64,000 bases of DNA, taken from Amanita rubescens (lineage: Eukaryota > Basidiomycota > Agaricomycetes > Agaricales > Amanitaceae). Both the position numbers and the translations under genes were made by a program. The stretch is taken from the NCBI GenBank assembly GCA_015039365.1, contig WION01000144.1, positions 1 through 64,000 on the forward strand, written 5' to 3'. Under the pieces are notes generated by a model that made no database searches, was not told the DNA's origin, and saw only the letters and a list, made by a program, of their open reading frames with translations. Shown here piece after piece: positions 1-11,141 of the stretch (position 1 is the first letter of the stretch; each line of letters starts with the position of its first letter).

Positions 1-620
1 GACTCCAGTTGACAGCATCCGCGCTCTAGTGCGTTACTTAACTAATATCGGGACACGAGAAATACTGGCCTGTGACGATTGAATATTGAAGACAGTGGAT
101 GACCGAGACAAGAGCTCCAGGAAGAGACGAAATAAAGAGTGGCATTTCCGAGTATGCTGAAGCGCATGTCGGTGTCTTGAGAGCCCAGAAAGGAAAGAGG
201 GAAGTGTGTCACTTTCGTGACGATGTGACGCTGATCCTTCTTGTAGAAACGCATTTTCCTGCCTTTGACACCATTCCAGGTCGCCGAAAGACAGTATCTA
301 CCATGGTGGGCTAATCCTCTAGTCAGCCCATTGCGCATAGACTATGATGAGCGAATGGTGGTGCTGCGACCTTTGCTTGGACAAATTTGTCACAGCACAC
401 CTCCGAAAACGGACAATTAAATTGCATCGCAAACCTGAGAGAGCCGGCTCCCCAATCTAGGCTAGGCTGCTCGCAGCGGGCTAATAGCGGAGACATTGCT
501 ACCAATGCCATTAATCCACTGGAAACTCAAACGTTTATTGTGAGTCTCGATGGTGAACTCTTACTAATACACTTTCATGCATACAGCGCCATCAGTCATG
601 TCACTGTCAGTACTGTATAG
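1..620. repeat. Leader part of duplicated module, copy 1
   Basis: This stretch matches 17,275-18,010 closely and lies in front of the first secreted-protein gene, as its partner lies in front of the second. No protein family is recognisable in any frame. Compared with the 17.3 kb copy it lacks many short blocks (about 7-25 bp, and one of more than 100 bp near 435) and carries a few short insertions. The window edge cuts it. Confidence 0.8.
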
Positions 621-998
621 ATCGTGCCTTTTATATGGCGGGTGACGTGGCGAGGTACTATCATGTCCGTCATGAGAATTTTGTCACTAATCCGATTTAT
701 ATGCTTCGTCGGACAAGGTTCTTTATCAGAGTCCATTTAGTAGACATCTTTGGATCGCTGGTCATCGAATTTGCGATTCTACTTCAGTAGGAAAGAAACG
801 TGACTTGCGCAAAGTCATCGTTAGCGGACGAAGGTACGACAACAAGGAAAGGTCTGATTTGCTAGTTCAAACATTAAGTTACAGCCATGAGAACGGCTCT
901 ATCGCACCCATATAAATGTCTATACTCCGATCACCGCCTGCGAAGAAGGCTTATGTACATAAGGGTTCGTAATGCTACCGTTTACCAACGACCCCGGC

Positions 999-1006
999 TA
1001 TAAAAG
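999..1006 (+). promoter_or_regulatory. TATA box of secreted protein gene copy 1
   Basis: TATAAAAG lies about 165 bp upstream of the ATG. The same element occurs at 18,445, 28,494 and 32,012 in front of the three other copies. Between it and the ATG is a conserved ATGTAA (1060-1065), either a minimal upstream ORF (start directly followed by stop) or, read as GTAAGA, the donor of a 5' UTR intron. Confidence 0.7.
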
Positions 1007-1164
1007 GGGACGTGGTTCCCCACCATCCTGCAGTGCTGTGCATCCTAACATCTATCCTCATGTAAGAAGCCCCGTCTACTCCCATGAACCACTCTGACAT
1101 TGTACGCACAAATAGATAGGGCTGGTCCCGTATCCCCGTGACAGAAACTACTAACTTCAACGCA

Positions 1165-1978
1165 ATGCGTCTTTCAGTTCTCGCCTCCATTATCTTCGTC
1201 CTGGCCGCTAGCATGTTGACTTATGCTGCGCCTTTTGGAGCTCCCCGAACATTCCCTGATATTGAACAACGCAGTCTAGCACAATTATTGGAACCTCGAA
1301 GTGGACGGAATGCAAGTAGCGCTCACGATACACAACTCATGCTTAATGTTATTTTCAGAACCCGAGTCATTCGGAACATATCACTGGCAGTGCTAGCACA
1401 AGCACTGGGGCCGGGACGCGGTCAGGGTAGGTTCTTCGGTATTACACAGTTTATCGACGATCGGTTAACCTAGCAATCCAAGTTCTGGGTCCCCAGACCA
1501 CGGCCGCGAAGTCTTTGTTATTACTCGTCCACTTGCCCGGAGTAGTGTCCCGGGTAGTGGTCCCGGAGGTAATCCCCCCCAAATCTTCACACACTGGGCA
1601 GTCTTGGTTGGGAGTCATTACTATGAGTTACTCCTAGACCACACTCATCCTAATCTCGCCACATGTGGCAGTGGCAGTCTCTATGGGTCGCAGATTAGGA
1701 TGAATGTTGGCGACGCGCCTGTGCATGCTGCTTGGACATCGATGGAATCAAAGGGTCGGACGCATTTCTCTGATGCGGAGATTCATACCGCAGGTGTGTT
1801 CGCACTCGTAATAATCACTGGCTCTGGTAGTAATCCCCTCCTTAAAGGTGAAGAGGTGATCAGGCAAATGTCCGCTCATGATTACAATATTATCCTGAAC
1901 AACTGCCAAGATTTCGCCAACAAGCTTGCAAGGTGCCTTACTAATCCACACGGTACGGACCGCTGTACAGTAGTCTAA
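1165..1978 (+). CDS. Secreted LRAT/NlpC-like (permuted papain fold) protein, copy 1
   Basis: Three exons fit: 1165-1311, 1359-1426 and 1474-1978, giving about 239 residues. The first intron (47 nt) has a GC-AG border (GCAAGT donor); the second (47 nt) is GT-AG. Only this splicing joins the frames. The N-terminus is a clear signal peptide ending at an ALTYAA-P-like site. A Ser/Gly/Pro-rich linker coded by exon 2 follows, then a domain with HWAVLVG and, near the C-terminus, NNCQDFANKLA. A His in HW-AV followed later by NC-x-x-F is the signature order of the LRAT/NlpC/PPPDE superfamily, so His and Cys are the likely catalytic pair. I infer an extracellular cysteine hydrolase or acyltransferase; the substrate is unknown and an effector role is only a guess. 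Confidence 0.75.
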
Positions 1979-2279
1979 TGCGCAGGGAATGTTCGGATTT
2001 TTGCTTACATTAGTAGAACTTAGCACGAGTTGATGGCTGTAGTGTAAATTTATCCCCAAGACGGTAACCGTTTTCATCCCCTGGCTGTATAAGAAAATGA
2101 ATCAAGAAGCCCGTCAGCAAGAGAAAGTCGGGCAAAAGAGTGTATATTGAAACCAGCGCTCAGCGCGTACAGTTACCAGTACAATGCACTTATATATAAA
2201 TACCTATTCTGAGCAAAAAAGATACTCAATATCCCAAGATACTGCCAATTGCCTCGTCAACCTTAGATTCGTTCGCGTT

Positions 2280-2560
2280 CGAAAAGCAATGTGCTTGCCC
2301 TTTCCCGTCGACTCTATGCTTTACCACGGTTCACAAGTATATAATCATTTTGAAATCCGTGAGGATATGGCGATACTATGCCACCGGCCCAGTTCTTGTT
2401 GAGGAAGTGAGAAGTCCTCTGTAGATCGGTCAGCCAGATACTAGTGAAAGCATATAAAAAATAACTCTTACGTATCGTTCTAAACACCGTAGTGCTTCAT
2501 TCCCAAACCGTACTAGTCGTGCGCGTATCTTGCGGGTACTAGAATATCTCTAAGTATGAC
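2280..2560 (-). pseudogene. GT61 glycosyltransferase 3'-end fragment, copy 1
   Basis: Reverse-strand remains of the last two exons of a GT61-type gene. They are recognised by alignment with the better preserved copy at 33.35-34.5 kb: the block around the KHYGVWND-like region, an intron, then the GFQG/IPVHGP block. A stop sits in the KHYGV block here. The fragment runs toward the secreted-protein gene (convergent) and breaks at about 2603 into ATR-derived sequence. Confidence 0.6.
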
Positions 2561-2603
2561 GGTCGATACGGGCCATCACTGGCATTTGCCGAAACACCTG
2601 CAG

Positions 2604-4265
2604 GAGGTTTGATCACTTTTCGACAACCGCGTCTCCTGGTGCTTGAGAAGCTTCAAAAGACCCTCTGGTAGATAGTGAGTTCCTTAGCCTCGTAGGTGAA
2701 ATAAACACGACAAATCCCTTAAAGTAATCGCTAATCCGTCGTAGATTGTATAACTTGCATACTGTTTGTCTGAGACATCGTTAATTTCCGTCCAAGAGTA
2801 ATGCCGAGAGACGAGATGGCAATGCGGACCCGGTGGCGCCACTTCGCCGAAGGTTTTGTTGGTTGCGGTGGTTGAACGTCCAAGCTCATTTCCCGGTCTC
2901 TTGCTCGTCTTGTTCCACTTCAGAGAGCAGAGCTTCAAAACGGGTCTTCAAGTTATCGTCTCCGACAAGGTTCGCTTAATATGGAGGAGCAGCATACTCG
3001 CTTGCACGAGGTAATGTTGCCCTCAAATAAGCTAACAACAGATTCTATACGCATTCAGGGAGAGAAAAAGTAGATCTTTCAAATGATACTGACCGACAGC
3101 TGCTCGGACGACTCGGTGCACAATAATCGAACAACCTCATTTGCGGCTGCTTCATCTACAATTGCTTGGATTGAAGATTCGTTGCCTTCATTATAATCTG
3201 GTCATTCAGAATCTTGTAAGACGCGGAACTGCAAGAGATGGAATGCGAGGTGGGAGAACTGCTCCGAAAAGGCAGGATACTAGTCGCAGAATAAGCTTGT
3301 GGATGATATTAGGGTGGAAAAGACTTTCGCACGTGCCGTTGCGTTCAACGAGCAGGCTGTGGAGAGCAAATAGTTGAAAAGTAAATTAAACATCTTGTGC
3401 AGCCAAGAGTCACGTCTGAAAGAAAATATTGCGACAAAACGTGGGTAAAGCGCATGGGTGAGGGTATCAAGTAACATGCCAGTAGAGCAGCTACTAATTG
3501 CGAATATGTCGTGATAGAAAGTTCCGTATGCACATCTCGAGGATCCTTCGTAATGTATAAGCATGTGCCGATATGTACACTAGAAGAAACCTTACGGTAT
3601 TCAACACTAAAGTCTGTTTCCCTTCTAGTCTAGGCCTCTTGAAAAATGTGATAGTTATGGGCAGTGTGATCGACGTAGGGTTTGAGAGAATGTCTGCCTG
3701 AACGTATAAGCAACAGGCTCCTCACTCAAAGACATACCGGAGACAAGCTCTATGCATTCACCTAGCAGACTGCGCAAAATCTTCCAGCAAGGTTCCTCCG
3801 GCTGCTCGACATGCGTAACATTTCCACCAAGAGACCTCACGAGCGCTTTAAAAGCCTTCTCCCTCAGCGTGGCTGGAGAAGGCAAGCTGTCCTCGATCTT
3901 CACTTGGCTGTCGAGCCAGACATCAAGCCCATTCCATTTATTCAACAAGCGCACGACGAGAACCCCAACTCCGTCTCGTTCTCCAGAGCACATGCAGCGA
4001 CGGTAGATATATAGCCTCCAGGGCCGTCTCGAGAATGGTGATTTTCTCTTTCGATGCATTCCATGTAATAGAAGTAAGAGAAAAGATGCGCAGAAATTGT
4101 CGGAAAGACCAAGAATGATGGGGTTTCCATCGTCTTTCCGCGTCGACTGAAGGTCTGCGCAACAAGGGAGCGCGAAATTGAACTACTCCAGCGGTCGGAT
4201 TGGGCAAAGAGGCTTGATTCGGGTTCGAATTCATGGTTAACATTAGCAGATTTAGGAAACGAGCG
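2604..4265 (-). pseudogene. ATR/Mec1 kinase gene 5' fragment, copy A1
   Basis: Matches the first 1.7 kb of the intact ATR-family gene (about 48,920-50,680), introns included, so it is a DNA-level duplicate and not a retrocopy. Frames are broken repeatedly; the longest open piece (3655-4059) holds a VLVVRLLNKWNGLDVWLDSQ-like block seen in the parent. No FAT, kinase or FATC part is present, so no checkpoint kinase can be made. The left border at 2604 is the same as in copy A2 (20,195). Confidence 0.8.
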
Positions 4266-4394
4266 AGGGGTTTGCGGCCAAGTCATCTCCCGCGCTTGTC
4301 ACAATCAATGTCAAGTGTCACTCTTCCGACGAAAATCAGCAAAACTCTAAACCCTTTCGGGCCGGAAGATTATCCATTAAGGGTGTAGTTGGAA

Positions 4395-4880
4395 CATCTG
4401 CACAGAGCAGGATGGCTGGGATTGAGCAGGTATCTGCACATATCTGAAGACCGGAAGAACGCAATATTCATACGCTTGTGCAGTGAAAAAAAAACGTTGT
4501 TGAAAGAGTACGAAGAGCGAAATCATGCGGGAGGCATTCTTGACCAGCGGTTTGGTGAGAATGACCCTACTACGGGTCTCGAGGAACGGATGTTGGAACG
4601 TTTCACAAGGGAGAGGCAAAAAGCCGCAAAAAGCTCTGCGTTCAGCTTGGAGGATGAAGACGAGCTTACGCATTATGGGCAAAGCTTGTCTAATTTGGAC
4701 GACTTGGACGACGTCGGGTTGAGGGTAGACGAGGAGGATGAAGAAGACGAGAATGGTATGTTTTCGAATCATCGACACAACTTTCGTTCGTTTTTGAGAT
4801 GCCGTCAGGTCAAATTGACAAGGAAATCGTTCGAAAAACACATTTTGGAGGTTTTGGAGATGAGGACGAAGACGAGCGTT
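4395..4880 (+). pseudogene. NOP14 5' fragment, copy 1
   Basis: The open frame holds the N-terminal hallmarks of NOP14, a nucleolar 40S ribosome-assembly factor: KEYEERNHAGG, RRFGEND-like and LEERMLERFTRERQ, then LEDEDELTHYGQSLSNLDD and an acidic stretch. A short intron after the acidic run (about 4756-4800) leads to QIDKEIVRKTHFGGF-like coding. Sequence stops resembling NOP14 at about 4878, where an ADE6-like piece begins. It is head-to-head with the ATR fragment, probably the ancestral order of the two genes. The full protein is around 900 residues, so this is a small 5' piece. Confidence 0.8.
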
Positions 4881-5740
4881 GGGTGTTGGGATACCCGTTG
4901 GCAAGGACTCGATGTCAACGTTGACGAACCTGATGACAGCAAACGTAGGCGAAATTCCCCGCATCACAAGCTTAGCACTAATTGCCAGATGTGCACAGCG
5001 TCTAAACCAGGCAAAGGCACCAGGCTGCATGAAGCGGTCAAGGTCACAGGAATAGAGCTATGTCCAGCGTTGTGTGTTGGGATACCCGTTGGCAAGGACT
5101 CAATGTCAATGTCGATGAAGTGGAGGGAAGAAGGGGAGGGATGTGAAGTTAGTGCACCCCCGTCCCTCATTGTCACTGCGTTTTCTCCGATGGAAGACAT
5201 GAGTAGAACAGGAACACCCCAACTACGCACGGAGATGGGCGAAGGATAAGCCTTGTGTTCTTGACACCGCCGATGAGAGGAAGCGTATGGGAGGTTCTGC
5301 CGTTGCGCAAGTGTTCAAGGAGATCTGATCAGGACCCCCGGATGTAGACGATCCTGCTATTCTCAAAGTGTTCTTGAAAGGTTGCCAGACAGTCCGAGAA
5401 AGGAGCCCTGACCTTGTCCTCGCACATCACGACAGGTCAGATGGTGGTCTTTTCACGACCTTCGTTGAGATGCGCACGCGTGGCTGTTGAGGTGTCGCTC
5501 AATGGTTTACAGATTTCATCTGGCCCTATTCCTATCCCGTTCAACGAGGAGCTCGGTGCTCATGCAAATTCATGGTGTTTTCGAGACCCTTCCCACTTGA
5601 TCCACGTCATTGGTCGCGTTAACGAGTTGTCGACGGACCAGATGATTGACATCAACTATGTCCCTGGACCTATCCGTTTTGGGGCTCGAGCAGAACTGCG
5701 GGCCTGCGACAGATTTGGGCAGAGACTTTGTACAAGATGC
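4880..5740 (+). pseudogene. ADE6 / FGAM synthase central fragment
   Basis: Resembles phosphoribosylformylglycinamidine synthase (purine biosynthesis, step 4). Visible blocks are LTNLM, LHEAVKVTGIELCPAL, IPVGKDSMSMSMKW, AQVFKEI, VDDPAILK, DRSDGGLFTTFVEM, LNGLQ..PFNEELGA, HVIGRVN and WAETLYKMQ. They are spread over three frames with in-frame stops (for example TGA after KEI near 5325), so it is dead. The GIPVGKDSM-coding segment appears twice (about 4883 and 5074), the first out of order ahead of LTNLM, which points to template switching at the junction with NOP14. Confidence 0.8.
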
Positions 5741-6488
5741 AACTCCGTTTTCTCCTCTTCCGAGATCTTAATCGCACTACAACGCATTGATACCATCCAT
5801 TCGGTACAAACCTCCACATCCACACCTACTGAAGAAAAGGAAGATATACCGAAATCCCGCATGAAAGGAAGAGAAGGGGACTCACGATAAAACACCATGA
5901 TCATCAGATCAATCAACATCCGTTCTAGATAAGCATGCGGCGATAACAGCCGTTTCCAAATTCCTCACTCGAATTGAAAGCCCGGTTTACTGCTTCTCCC
6001 TCCGTTGATATCGGTATCGGTAGCATCAAAGTAGACGAGCACAGCCTCACATCTCAAACATTTCAATTCGAATTCTTGTCTATGTGCTATATGCAATGTA
6101 CGAACTCACCTGGAGAACGAGATCAAGAACAGACAACACATTGCAGATGAAGGGAGTCTATTAGCCAGTGAGCGCCAGACTGTATGAACCCGTATGAACG
6201 TTGCCAATATGTCACATTATGTAACAGTTGTATATTATTCAAGTTGGGGACGAGTTTCCCCTAGAAGTCCACGGATTTGCAACAATGCAAAGCCGATTCG
6301 AGACATGTTCTCCTTGAGAGTATCTGCAACATTTGTTCCCCTCCTTCACGTGGGCTTTGAAAGAATGGATAGCGGCGGCAGCAGGTGCATCCTCTGCCGA
6401 CAATTAGTTAGTCTATGGATTACATCGGATACGGTCTCCGTTGCAAACGTTGAAACAGGCTACAAGTAGGACTGATTCTGTGCCGTAT
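5741..6488. other. Gap without recognised gene
   Basis: Between the ADE6 remnant and the next gene I see only short open frames with no family signature. The first 200 bp may be degraded ADE6 sequence. Confidence 0.5.
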
Positions 6489-7653
6489 TCATTTGTAATA
6501 GTCGTCAGAGTCTGAGTCCGAGTCCGAGTCGTCTGCGCGGTACAGATAAGGATTGTCATCCAGATCAATCGATTCATCAGAATCGATCTCAAACTCGTCG
6601 CCTTTATTCAACGCTCCCTTCTCTGGCGTCGAATTTGGGCACATAGACATCGCCATCTCCAAGATGTACTGCAAGCACCCCAACACAGTCGGCAAGTTTC
6701 CGTGCATGATATTAAATTCGTTGCTCTCTTTGAGGACTCCTTCGTGTGTAATAGTTATGAAGATGTAACGGAGACCATCTGTTGCAAGGCCATAGACAGA
6801 GGCATCGCATCGTCCTCGGTTGGCGCGAGATTGACGGAGACATGCGAGATACACGACCAATTGGGCAATAGCGTTGTTAAGGGTGCCATCGACTTTGGCC
6901 TCAACGCAGAGCAGGAGCGAGTAAAAGAGTCGTTTACGACTTTCGTTGGATCCGACGACAATTCCGACGCCATGATCAACACGACCGCCGATAATTGTCT
7001 GGGTTTTCGGCGGAGGATTAACTACATGCTTGAATGAAACTTCACAATGTACTTTGACGCTATCCCATTGTGTTGGTGTACGTCGGCCGTCATTCGTTTC
7101 CTGAGTTGCTGAAATACCAGAAACATTGGCTCGCTAAAGTTTTGGTGTTTAAGTAAAATCGCCAACAAAATGACTAACCAACTCACCATTACCGCTATAC
7201 ACTCGCATAGAAGGAAGTCCACGGCAATTCTACACGCCGACTCACTTGATCGATCGTATATTGCAGTATACTTTTCCAGGAGCGATACTAATAAGGCCCC
7301 CGTCATTGGATTCAATAACATCAGGAAGAAACCTTACCAAGGCATGGCGATGGCTTCGGAAAAGTCTTGGCCTCTAGCAGTGTCTTAATCTTCCACCAGT
7401 GCTTTTCGACATCAGTCATGTTGGAGCTGTACGTCAGGCCGAAGTCCTGAACTGCCTCGGTGAGTGTGAACTTCTTCGCGGCCTTGTGTACGGGCTTCTT
7501 TTTTTCAGCTTCTGCGGAAAGGACCTGGAGTTTCAACTTTTTAAGAAATCTGACAGCGTCTTCAGGCTCGGAAACATTCGCGATAGCGAAGAGCGTTTCG
7601 AAGAAGGAATTAATAACCTCTGAATGCGAGTCGGCTCGGGGGCGCTTTGGCAT
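6489..7653 (-). CDS. Fungal PD-(D/E)XK nuclease-like protein
   Basis: Reverse strand, three exons: start at 7653 to about 7338, about 7287-7187, and about 7133-6489, with GTAAGG and GTGAGT donors; roughly 354 residues. The order of motifs is VDHGVG, then LLLCVEAK (acidic residue then E-x-K), then QLVVYLACL, followed by a conserved core with YGLATDGLRYIFITITHEG and an acidic Asp/Ser tail. D...ExK...QxxxY is the layout of PD-(D/E)XK nuclease folds, and similar proteins of unknown role are common in mushroom genomes. The start MPKRPRADSHSEV is the first ATG giving the full domain; an ATG further upstream exists in the same frame. All frames join cleanly, so the gene looks intact. Substrate unknown. 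Confidence 0.65.
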
Positions 7654-7739
7654 GATGGAAGAATCGATGAAACCAGCACGTGAAACTGATGTCCAGGTGG
7701 TTTTGTACGCGTCGGCTGATGCATGATGCATGATGCTTC

Positions 7740-8780
7740 AACTTCCTTGTTACCTCAACTGTCATTAGCCTTCAAACAATGATCTGCTTCTTAGATAGAT
7801 CGTGAAGTTCGATGAAGTTTTTATCTCAATGACCAACTCATGAAAAGATCAAAAACAAGCTTTGCAATTTTACCTTCGCTCCTACTGCGAATGTCACCTG
7901 GAGGGCCACGACGAAGTTGTCCGTCGTCATCGTTCCTACCGATCTTGCACTTTACCTCATTATTCGTTCGTCCTCGAGAGCGGGTTAATGACATCTTTCC
8001 AGGTCCTGCATTTAGCAATGTAAACTACGTCTTCCCCAGCATCGCTCCTGCAGTGCTAGAATCGCGTACAGCGAGAAACGTCGTCGTAGCGGGCGTATCA
8101 AGGGAGTAGGGACTGCTTATATATGTGATCGCTGTTGCTAGCGACGCTGATGTCTGGTTCCCAAGTGTGCGCGCTACGATGACGACGACGACCACAACGC
8201 GGTCAGGGACTTTAACTTATACCTGCAGAGTAGTGGATGACTTTCATGATTCCCACCAGGATGGATAGCGTTCTCTGATTCTCACGTCCTCTCTCCATCA
8301 AGCTTCAAGTCCACTTCCCTCACGACTGTTGAAATTCGTACGTTCGTTACTTATATCTTTTCAGTCGAGCATGGCCGCTATTCTATTGTTTGTTACTATT
8401 TGTTCCTGCTTACATAATACGCTCTTTTGGTACACGTATTTTCTTCGTGCACCTCAGTCTTCGTATCTGAAGGACTGAGGTATGATACCATTTTATCTTA
8501 TATGTTACCTACTAAAATCTACTTTAGCTAGATCTATTCTTATAGGTAATGTCACTAATAAACTAGTCTTCGTATCTGAAGGACTGAGCTAGATCTATTC
8601 TTATAGATAGACCTTCAGGTTTTCACACGTCAACAACGACATCACTAGCACACGCGGCATGCTATCGTCACGGCTACCGACCAACCACACGGCCCATCTG
8701 ACACCTTATCGTCAATGAAGAACGTGCGTATCTTCGGTCTTACATTCCAATCCCAGGCTGAGATCTAGTGTATGCGTACT
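7740..8780. other. Intergenic stretch with a short direct repeat
   Basis: No gene is recognised. A 22-bp segment (TCTTCGTATCTGAAGGACTG) occurs at about 8459 and again at about 8568, and AGCTAGATCTATTCTTATAG occurs at about 8527 and 8588, forming an imperfect direct duplication. Confidence 0.5.
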
Positions 8781-8784
8781 ACAT

Positions 8785-9087
8785 ATTCGCAAAGGGTACT
8801 CCCTCGAACGACGTTTGCGTCACCAGGAAGGTTTCGCGAACTTTCGGATTGCCCAGGATAGAGGTGCGCACGTCGGACGTGACTTCTTGGAGAAAGATAA
8901 TGTCAGGACGTTTGGATTCCTCGAGGATACTACTGAGGAGTAGGTTGGCTCGTGCGACGGGACGCGAGGAGAAGGCGTCGAGGTTTGTCACTTGATTCGG
9001 TGCGCATCTCGAAGATACAGGTACCCACAGTCGGTTGGATGGCTTGAAGGCGGAGAAAGTGCGCTGGCAGAGTCTACTGGCGGCCAT
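8785..9087 (-). pseudogene. EEP-family gene 5' fragment
   Basis: Partial duplicate of the start of the gene at 11,142-12,101, covering about the first 120 codons plus some 130 bp of upstream DNA. Two internal deletions remove codons between the NQVT and NLDAF blocks and before TSFEG. The FLQEVTSDV block is retained but the GDFN and SDH catalytic blocks are missing, so it cannot be active. The duplicate ends abruptly after the FANM codons. Confidence 0.85.
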
Positions 9088-9499
9088 GGGTGGAAGTATG
9101 GGAGGATAGTATGATCCTTACATTGAGCTAGGGGTGCTAACCTAAGCAAATGTGGCTGTACCCGGTGATCTACGGATTCTGCGCCGGCGTACAACTTGAA
9201 CAGGGGCAATCATATAATGTCGCGAAGTCTCGCGGCTGTCTTAGACACGACTCCTTTCACCGTCCGACGCTCCTTTTCCCCGCATGTCCTTCATAAACTT
9301 TGCGCGTAACATCATCCGTGAAACCAACCGCATATCCACGCTCTGTCACTCTATCACTATCAATCTCGCTCATTTACCTATAATCATATCTCAACAAAGA
9401 TGCGAAACATTGCGTATGTGCTACTAAATCTCCGAGATTCGTGTTTGTACTGATGGACAGTCTAGAGATCAAAATGCAATTCATCGGTCATATAATTCG

Positions 9500-9790
9500 T
9501 ATAGAGGGCCAGACCAACGATTGCTTTTACACCCCCACGGCCAGACCGCGCAACCGGTCAACTTGCCCTCCCATGGTTATTGGGCAGGCGGCATTACTCC
9601 CGAGAAAATATATACGGCGAATGGTAAGCAGTATCAGTAGTAAATGACATTTCCTTACGATGCTAAAGTTTTCCCACAGCTGAACAAATCGACGAGCTCC
9701 TGGACCACATGGGCTTGACAGATATTGTAGCGCTTCTTCCCGAGGGGAATGATAGAAGACTTTATCTCATATTGGATCTTGGGATACAGG
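9500..9790 (+). CDS. Possible two-exon coding fragment, unknown
   Basis: A frame reading HGQTAQPVNLPSHGYWAGG to about 9623 joins, across a GTAAGC...CACAG intron of about 57 nt, to a frame with AEQIDELLDHMGLTDIVALL ending near 9790. Residue use looks protein-like and the join is in frame. No start is visible and I do not recognise the family. It may be the 5' part of the gene at 10,066 or a remnant. Confidence 0.3.
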
Positions 9791-10065
9791 TTCCTGGTCG
9801 CAATTAACACTACACATGCACGCGATACCTTCACAGTTACTAGTTGAATTGATATGTATATGCCTAATACCAGTTAACTTAAGGTTTATTCGATCGTTTT
9901 CCGCTCTACGGTCCTAATGTAGGCCTACGGCAACCGAAGACGTCGTCGATCGTCTCCCCGTGGTCTGGTGTCGTTTGGCTTGGAGGTTCAAGGTCTCTAC
10001 CTTCTATCCCTCGAACTTAGGCTTGTTCCGTTGGTTGGAATCGTCGAGCTAACGCTGCTGTTGAC

Positions 10066-10537
10066 ATGTCTGAACCAACCGTTTTTCAACGCGCGGACTA
10101 CTATAATCTACTTTCGAGCATACGCCTCAATAGCCTGAGGTACTATTCCTCTCTTTATGCCGCTCTTCCAACCACGGACAGAAGGAACAAGCGTGACCTG
10201 ATTTATTGGATTCTCGAGAGCATTCCGCAACCCATCTTACAACGGCTTTTGACGATCGGTGCTGAGGCCGAGACCATTCGTCAGAAGCTTGACGAAGAGT
10301 TCATCTCCCTACGAGATCTGCTGTACGGGGTGCCCGCTGCGGAAGGGTGCCATTCATGTATTGCGCAAGGACGCTCGGTTCCTTGCTGGTGTGGCTCTGC
10401 AAAAGCAAATGGACCAGGATCGTGCTTACAATGAGCGTATGAAGCGTGTGTTCAGGTCATTGGAAGGAGAACGGGCAGAAGCGAAAGCGATGGAGAAGCA
10501 GAAAACGAAAGAAAAGAGACGTGCGGGTCGTAAATGA
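10066..10537 (+). pseudogene. Conserved fungal protein of unknown function, frameshifted
   Basis: The frame starting MSEPTVFQRADYYNLLSSIR runs to about 10,350 (LLYGVPAAEG), then a second frame one base off continues with AIHVLRKDARFLAGVALQK and a basic tail (AMEKQKTKEKRRAGRK) to a stop at 10,537. The two halves look like one protein of about 156 residues broken by one extra base near 10,348-10,352, through mutation or sequencing error. It is predicted helical and charged, with no catalytic motif seen. A decayed piece of the same gene (ETIRQKLGEEF part) lies at about 27,680-27,760. Confidence 0.5.
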
Positions 10538-10539
10538 GC

Positions 10540-11140
10540 GGTTTATTATGAGATGACTTGTCTGTAATACATTCAGTAGTATCCATTACTAGGATTTCAA
10601 GTTGTTATCCATCACAGAAAAGACGAACAGAGACACCGGGGAGCGTGTTGGGCTTGGTCTCCTTGGGGATATTGAACGGCGTTCAGAGTAGATGCCCATT
10701 GTCGTCATGTTATACAATACTAAAACCTGTTCCAAGTCAATTAAAGCTAAACGGGATGTTCACGGGCATACCTCGTCTCAAGATTTAAGCATAAGCTGAT
10801 TATCAAGATATCCCATGAAGTATAATAGTCGAGTTCTGTGCATCATATAAATGATAGTGGTGCAGCGTAAGTCATGGCGAGGTTAAGGAGGTTTTCGAGG
10901 TCACGAGTTTGGGCGATGAGTTGATCTACTGTGTATACGGAATGAAATGGCAGAACGAACGGAGTCTGTCGAAGATCATTAGGTTGAGCGTAATCGTCGG
11001 CCTGCTACTCCTCGATTTGGACTATGGAAGAAGACCAGTAGGCCCAGCTGAAGGGGTTGTTGTTAGAGGCACATGATCCGGTGTGCATCACTATGGCAGT
11101 GGATTAGACATCATCCGTTGTAAGAAGAGTGAACGACTTA
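10540..11140. other. Intergenic stretch
   Basis: No gene is recognised. The segment TCCATCACAGAAAAGAC near 10,605 also occurs near 43,082 in an intron of the ATR gene, probably a chance or short repeat match. Confidence 0.4.
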
Positions 11141-11141
11141 C

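Noticed and set aside
2604..4265. Processed (retro) pseudogenes of ATR
   Set aside because: Intron sequences are kept in the fragments and no poly(A) tract is present.
4377..5030. 217-codon frame on the minus strand
   Set aside because: Antisense to NOP14 and ADE6 fragments; no family match.
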